DNA of 64,000 bases from Pyropia yezoensis (Eukaryota; Rhodophyta; Bangiophyceae; Bangiales; Bangiaceae): positions 27,994,951 to 28,058,950 of the forward strand of contig CM020620.1 of the NCBI GenBank assembly GCA_009829735.1, read 5' to 3'. Shown here one piece after another: positions 60,625 to 64,000 of this stretch (the stretch's first letter is position 1; each line of letters opens with the position of its first letter). Position numbers and translations under genes: made by a program. The notes beneath the pieces are model-generated. The model did not search any database and was not told the DNA's origin. It saw nothing but the letters and a program-made list of their open reading frames with translations.

Positions 60625-63600
60625 CCGTTGGGGCTGGTCGTCCGAAGCTCACAACGGCAGCCTCGGCCAAGTGGGCCAGGAGGACGAACCAACCATGCCG
60701 GATACTGCGGCGACCTAAGGGAGTCCGCCCACCTCGGGTAGGACTCCCCAAGAACGTAAACCCACGTCGGGTCATCGCGGTGCTGACGGGTGAGAACTTC
60801 CAGGTGGCTGGACGGGTGCAACTTGCCCCCGGCCGTGCATGCTGTACCCGTATCGTACTTGATACCGGGTCAGGAGCCTCCTTGATACGCAAGTCGCTAT
60901 TACCAAAGGAGGTGAAGCTCCAACGCTGGAGGTCCAAAGCTGACCATATGATTGACATCAATGGTGGGGTACTTCCCATCGTTGGTGCCGTGACCCTACC
61001 AACTAGGTTGGGGACCCATGAGGTCGACGTGACCTATGGCGTAGTTGAGAATATATCGGTACCCCTGCTTCTGGGTACCCCTTATGTTGTTACACAAGTG
61101 CATTTGATTTGTGGCCCTGAGTACTGGGCCAAGTTGATGAATGGGGAGACTATCCCCATCCTTGGTAAGGGAAAGTCTGTGAATCCTGTGACAGTCTCAC
61201 AGTCGAAGCCTGTTTGCTCTGTGAGGGAAGGGTTTACTGCTACCCTGCGTCTAGCCCGTAAAGTCACGTTGCCCCCCAACTCGGTGGCGCACGTTGATGT
61301 TGTAACTGATTTTACGGGGAACGGGTTGGTGCACCCTCACCCCCGTCTTGCTCGCAAGCACCAAGTGCATGTTGCCCTTGGCACGATGGACTCCAAAGCC
61401 GGAGTCCCGTGGAGGATCCAGGTGATGAACCTGAGCCCGACGCCCAAGTACTTCAAGTCGGGAGCCAAGTTCGGCTATATCGACCAACATGAGGGGCCGG
61501 TAGTAGCGGTCACCCTCAACGCGGGCGCAAGTAGCGACCCGAAGTCCGGAAAGGAGAAGCATCAAGCCAAGTCGGCCGCCTCTCCTCGACCCCATGTGAA
61601 CATGGAGGGTGTCCCCCCCAGGTTGAGGGTTCAAGTTGAACGCCTCTTGGACCAATATCACAAGTTGTGGGATGGTCAATTGGGACTCATGAGAGCCACC
61701 CAACACCGGATCGAGTTGAAGCCCGGTGCACCCCCTATACGCCAACAACCGTATAGGGGAGGACCTCGTTCAAGGGCCCTCGTTAAGGAGCAAGTTGCTC
61801 GCATGGAGGCCCTCGATGTGATCGAGGCCAGCAACGCCGAGTGGGCGAGTCCGGTGGTTATCGTCCCCAAAGTTGATGGGACCCCCCGGTTTTGTATCGA
61901 CTACCGTAAGCTCAACGAGAGCACGGTGAAGGACAGTTATCCCCTACCTAGGATGGATGACTGTCTGGACTCTCTGGGGGAGGCAAACGTGTTCTCTACC
62001 CTGGACTGTAACGCGGGGTACTGGCAAATTCCCATTGCCCCGGAGGACAGGCATAAAACTACCTTTACCTGTCACTGTGGTACCTACCAGTGCAAGCGTC
62101 TACCGTTTGGTCTGTGTAACGCGCCGGCAACTTTCCAGCGCGCTATGGACATGATTCTGGCCGGAGTACGGTGGCAGATCTGTCTTGTGTACCTAGACGA
62201 TATCATTGTGTTCTCCCGAAGTCCGGAGGAACACATTGGCCATCTTGGCCAGGTGTTCAAGCTACTTGCTGACGCCGGTGTGTCACTGAAGGCGAGTAAG
62301 TGCCACCTCTTTACTCAAGAGGTGGAGTACTTGGGACATGTTGTCCATCCGGGGCGTCTCAGTGTTAACGAGAAGAACTTGAGGGCCATTCGTAAGGCTC
62401 AGTACCCCCGGACCCAGACCCAGATGAGGAGCTTCCTCGGGATGTGTAACGTGTACCGACGTTTCACCAAGGGCTTCGCCAAGGTGGCGAAGCCGTTGAA
62501 TGAGCTAGTGAGCTCAACGCTACCGAAGAACCTGCCTCCCCCAAGTCGGGTGGAGCAGGAATCCTTTGAGACTCTTCGGGAACTTCTGCTGAAGCCCCCC
62601 ATCCTGGCTATTCCCAGGTTGGGAGGCCACTACATCCTGGATGTGGACGCTTGCTACGACCAACTTGGTTGTGTGTTGCTTCAGCAGCAGCCGGACAAGG
62701 AGTACTTGCCGGTGGGATACTTTAGTAAGGGGCTGAACTCGGCCGAGAAGAACTACGGAGTCACCGAGTTGGAAGGACTCGCAGTGGTGTGGGCGGTGAC
62801 GTCACTTCGTCACTACCTGGAGGGTGAGAAGTTCCTCATCCGCTGTGACCACCGCGCGTTGCAGTTCATCTTCAAGACGGACTGTACGAACACTCGTCTC
62901 AACCGGTGGAGGGTGCGACTGGCACCCTTCAACTTTGATATTGAGTTCCGACCTGGCAGGCAACATGCCCTTGCCGACGGCCTCTCTCGGGTACCTACCG
63001 AGGGGCTGGACACTAACCCAGTCGATGAGGACATCCCCATCGTAGGGGTAGTCACGCGCTCGGGTCAGGCGTTGAACCCCGAGGCGCCAGGGAACAAGAA
63101 GTACTTGCCCCTGTCCCTGGACGAGGTGGTGAAGGCCCAGGCCGAGGATCCCTTCTGCAAGTCGCAGAGGGATACACAGGATACAGTGGCGCAGACGCGG
63201 TTCTTTCTGGGAGACGATGGCCTCCTCATGAGGAGGGGGGTATTCCAGGGGACCGAACAACTTGTCGTCCCCGCATCCCTCAAGGACAGTATCCTTGAGA
63301 GGGAGCACAACGCTCCCACGGGTGGACACCTGGGGTCTAGTAAACTGTACCGGACCCTGAGGACCAGGTACTACTGGCCGTCCAAGGTGGTGGACATCTA
63401 CAGTTGGGTGGCTGCCTGCACAAGTTGTGCACAGAACCGTCTGATGGAACGGCGGCCTACTACGGCTATGCTATTGTTCCCGGCCAAGGAGCCCTTTGCC
63501 GCGTTGGCGATGGACATCCTTGGGCCACTGCCAGTGACCGAGGAGAGCAACCAGTACCTCCTGGTTATCTGTGACCGCTTCACGAAACTTACGCGAGCGA

Positions 63601-64000
63601 TCCCACTGGCGGAGATGACGGCCATGTCGGTCGTGTCAGCCTTCCTAGATCACTGGGTTGCCGCGTATGGCATTCCGGATAGTACACTATCGGACAATGG
63701 ACCGCAATTTGCGTCTGTACTGTTTCAGGGAGTGCTGGATATGTTGGGGGTGCGGGCAAACTATGCCACCCCCTACCACCCACAAACTAATGGGCAGGTG
63801 GAACGCTTCAACAAAACTATTGTTAGGCAGCTGCGCCACTATGTGAGTGAGCACGTGAAAACGTGGGACCAATACATTTCTATTCTTACCACCGCCTACA
63901 ATTCGCAGGTTCACTCATCTACCGGGGAAGTACCCCTCGCTTTTGTGACCCCCCGTCGCGTGCGGTCTATTGCCGTGCGGCGGCCGCTCCCAACTAGGGA
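60621..64000 (+). CDS. pol: pol of chromovirus copy C (partial at window end)
   Basis: It begins at the ATG of the ATGA overlap with gag and stays open to the window edge. The aspartic protease is DTGSGAS (81-87). The RT has YLDD at about 524-527. RNase H starts near DVDA (about 674). The integrase zinc region is at about 896-940. Integrase catalytic residues are D965, D1025 and E1061, giving exact D-D-35-E spacing. The chromodomain expected from copy A lies beyond the window. Polyprotein enzymes carry out processing, reverse transcription and integration. Confidence 0.92.
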   Translation, partial: MTVGAGRPKLTTAASAKWARRTNQPCRILRRPKGVRPPRVGLPKNVNPRRVIAVLTGENFQVAGRVQLAPGRACCTRIVLDTGSGASLIRKSLLPKEVKLQRWRSKADHMIDINGGVLPIVGAVTLPTRLGTHEVDVTYGVVENISVPLLLGTPYVVTQVHLICGPEYWAKLMNGETIPILGKGKSVNPVTVSQSKPVCSVREGFTATLRLARKVTLPPNSVAHVDVVTDFTGNGLVHPHPRLARKHQVHVALGTMDSKAGVPWRIQVMNLSPTPKYFKSGAKFGYIDQHEGPVVAVTLNAGASSDPKSGKEKHQAKSAASPRPHVNMEGVPPRLRVQVERLLDQYHKLWDGQLGLMRATQHRIELKPGAPPIRQQPYRGGPRSRALVKEQVARMEALDVIEASNAEWASPVVIVPKVDGTPRFCIDYRKLNESTVKDSYPLPRMDDCLDSLGEANVFSTLDCNAGYWQIPIAPEDRHKTTFTCHCGTYQCKRLPFGLCNAPATFQRAMDMILAGVRWQICLVYLDDIIVFSRSPEEHIGHLGQVFKLLADAGVSLKASKCHLFTQEVEYLGHVVHPGRLSVNEKNLRAIRKAQYPRTQTQMRSFLGMCNVYRRFTKGFAKVAKPLNELVSSTLPKNLPPPSRVEQESFETLRELLLKPPILAIPRLGGHYILDVDACYDQLGCVLLQQQPDKEYLPVGYFSKGLNSAEKNYGVTELEGLAVVWAVTSLRHYLEGEKFLIRCDHRALQFIFKTDCTNTRLNRWRVRLAPFNFDIEFRPGRQHALADGLSRVPTEGLDTNPVDEDIPIVGVVTRSGQALNPEAPGNKKYLPLSLDEVVKAQAEDPFCKSQRDTQDTVAQTRFFLGDDGLLMRRGVFQGTEQLVVPASLKDSILEREHNAPTGGHLGSSKLYRTLRTRYYWPSKVVDIYSWVAACTSCAQNRLMERRPTTAMLLFPAKEPFAALAMDILGPLPVTEESNQYLLVICDRFTKLTRAIPLAEMTAMSVVSAFLDHWVAAYGIPDSTLSDNGPQFASVLFQGVLDMLGVRANYATPYHPQTNGQVERFNKTIVRQLRHYVSEHVKTWDQYISILTTAYNSQVHSSTGEVPLAFVTPRRVRSIAVRRPLPTR

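Larger units (their letters stand above)
58090..64000 (+). mobile_element. Ty3/gypsy chromovirus, copy C (5' part, looks whole as far as seen)
   Basis: 5' LTR, primer binding site, gag, and pol running off the window end in the integrase. gag and pol are both open throughout the visible part, so this is the best preserved copy and probably a young insertion. It lies inside the copia element. The left flank is CTCGG (58085-58089), and the matching right flank is out of view. Confidence 0.93.

Noticed and set aside
1-64000. tRNA, rRNA or other structured RNA genes
   Set aside because: I looked for cloverleaf-type and rRNA-like blocks and saw none. A covariance-model scan would be needed to exclude small RNAs.

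Overview
The window looks like nuclear DNA of a GC-rich eukaryote, most plausibly an alga. Composition and gene style would suit a bangiophyte red alga such as Porphyra/Pyropia, but that is inference and no marker gene proves it. Eukaryotic signs are a kinesin motor gene, a short GT-AG intron, an F-box/LRR-like gene, chromodomain-bearing Ty3/gypsy elements, a Ty1/copia element and DNA transposons. Outside the retroelements the DNA is extremely GC-rich and full of homopolymers and minisatellites, so long open frames appear by chance on both strands. I kept only frames with independent support.

Layout. Bases 1-5949: 3' part of a chromovirus (copy A, +) ending in an LTR. It was inserted into a second copy of the same family (copy B, -, 5950-11718). 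11719-13153: host DNA with one ORF cut by a diverged LTR. 13438-15950: an unassigned lower-GC block with overlapping frames. 16104-18606: a PiggyBac-like element with CTAG target repeats and an N-terminal transposase remnant. 18.9-23.1 kb: two opposed minisatellite fields, C-rich then G-rich. 24547-26359: a TIR element with CTA target repeats and no recognised transposase. 26.8-30.2 kb: palindromes, a basic coiled-coil ORF and a 90-bp minisatellite. 30.3-33.5 kb (-): a helical-repeat-like gene scattered over frames. 33.4-36.1 kb (-): a broken Crinkler/RHS-type P-loop NTPase. 37-40.4 kb: tandem repeats of 127 bp and 723 bp plus GTCGCC arrays. 43.5-45.3 kb (+): an Ala-rich gene with a 140-bp tandem duplication. 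46.8-47.2 kb (-): a short protein with Asn at exact 9-residue spacing. 48.4-50.6 kb (+): F-box/LRR-like gene. 51.3-52.8 kb (-): protein with three VSDG repeats. 54.4-55.9 kb (+): kinesin. 56.1-57.1 kb: inverted partial copy of the 45.2-45.9 kb segment, interrupted by a copia element (57087-58089, -), itself interrupted by chromovirus copy C (58090 to the window end, +).

The most unusual signals are: dozens of odd-length palindromes centred on CAASTTG scattered through the chromovirus family; its long antisense ORF with an SR-rich tail; the CTAG-flanked PiggyBac-like element; and the seven-fold nonapeptide-repeat protein. The host genes do not form an obvious pathway. They are islands between repeats.
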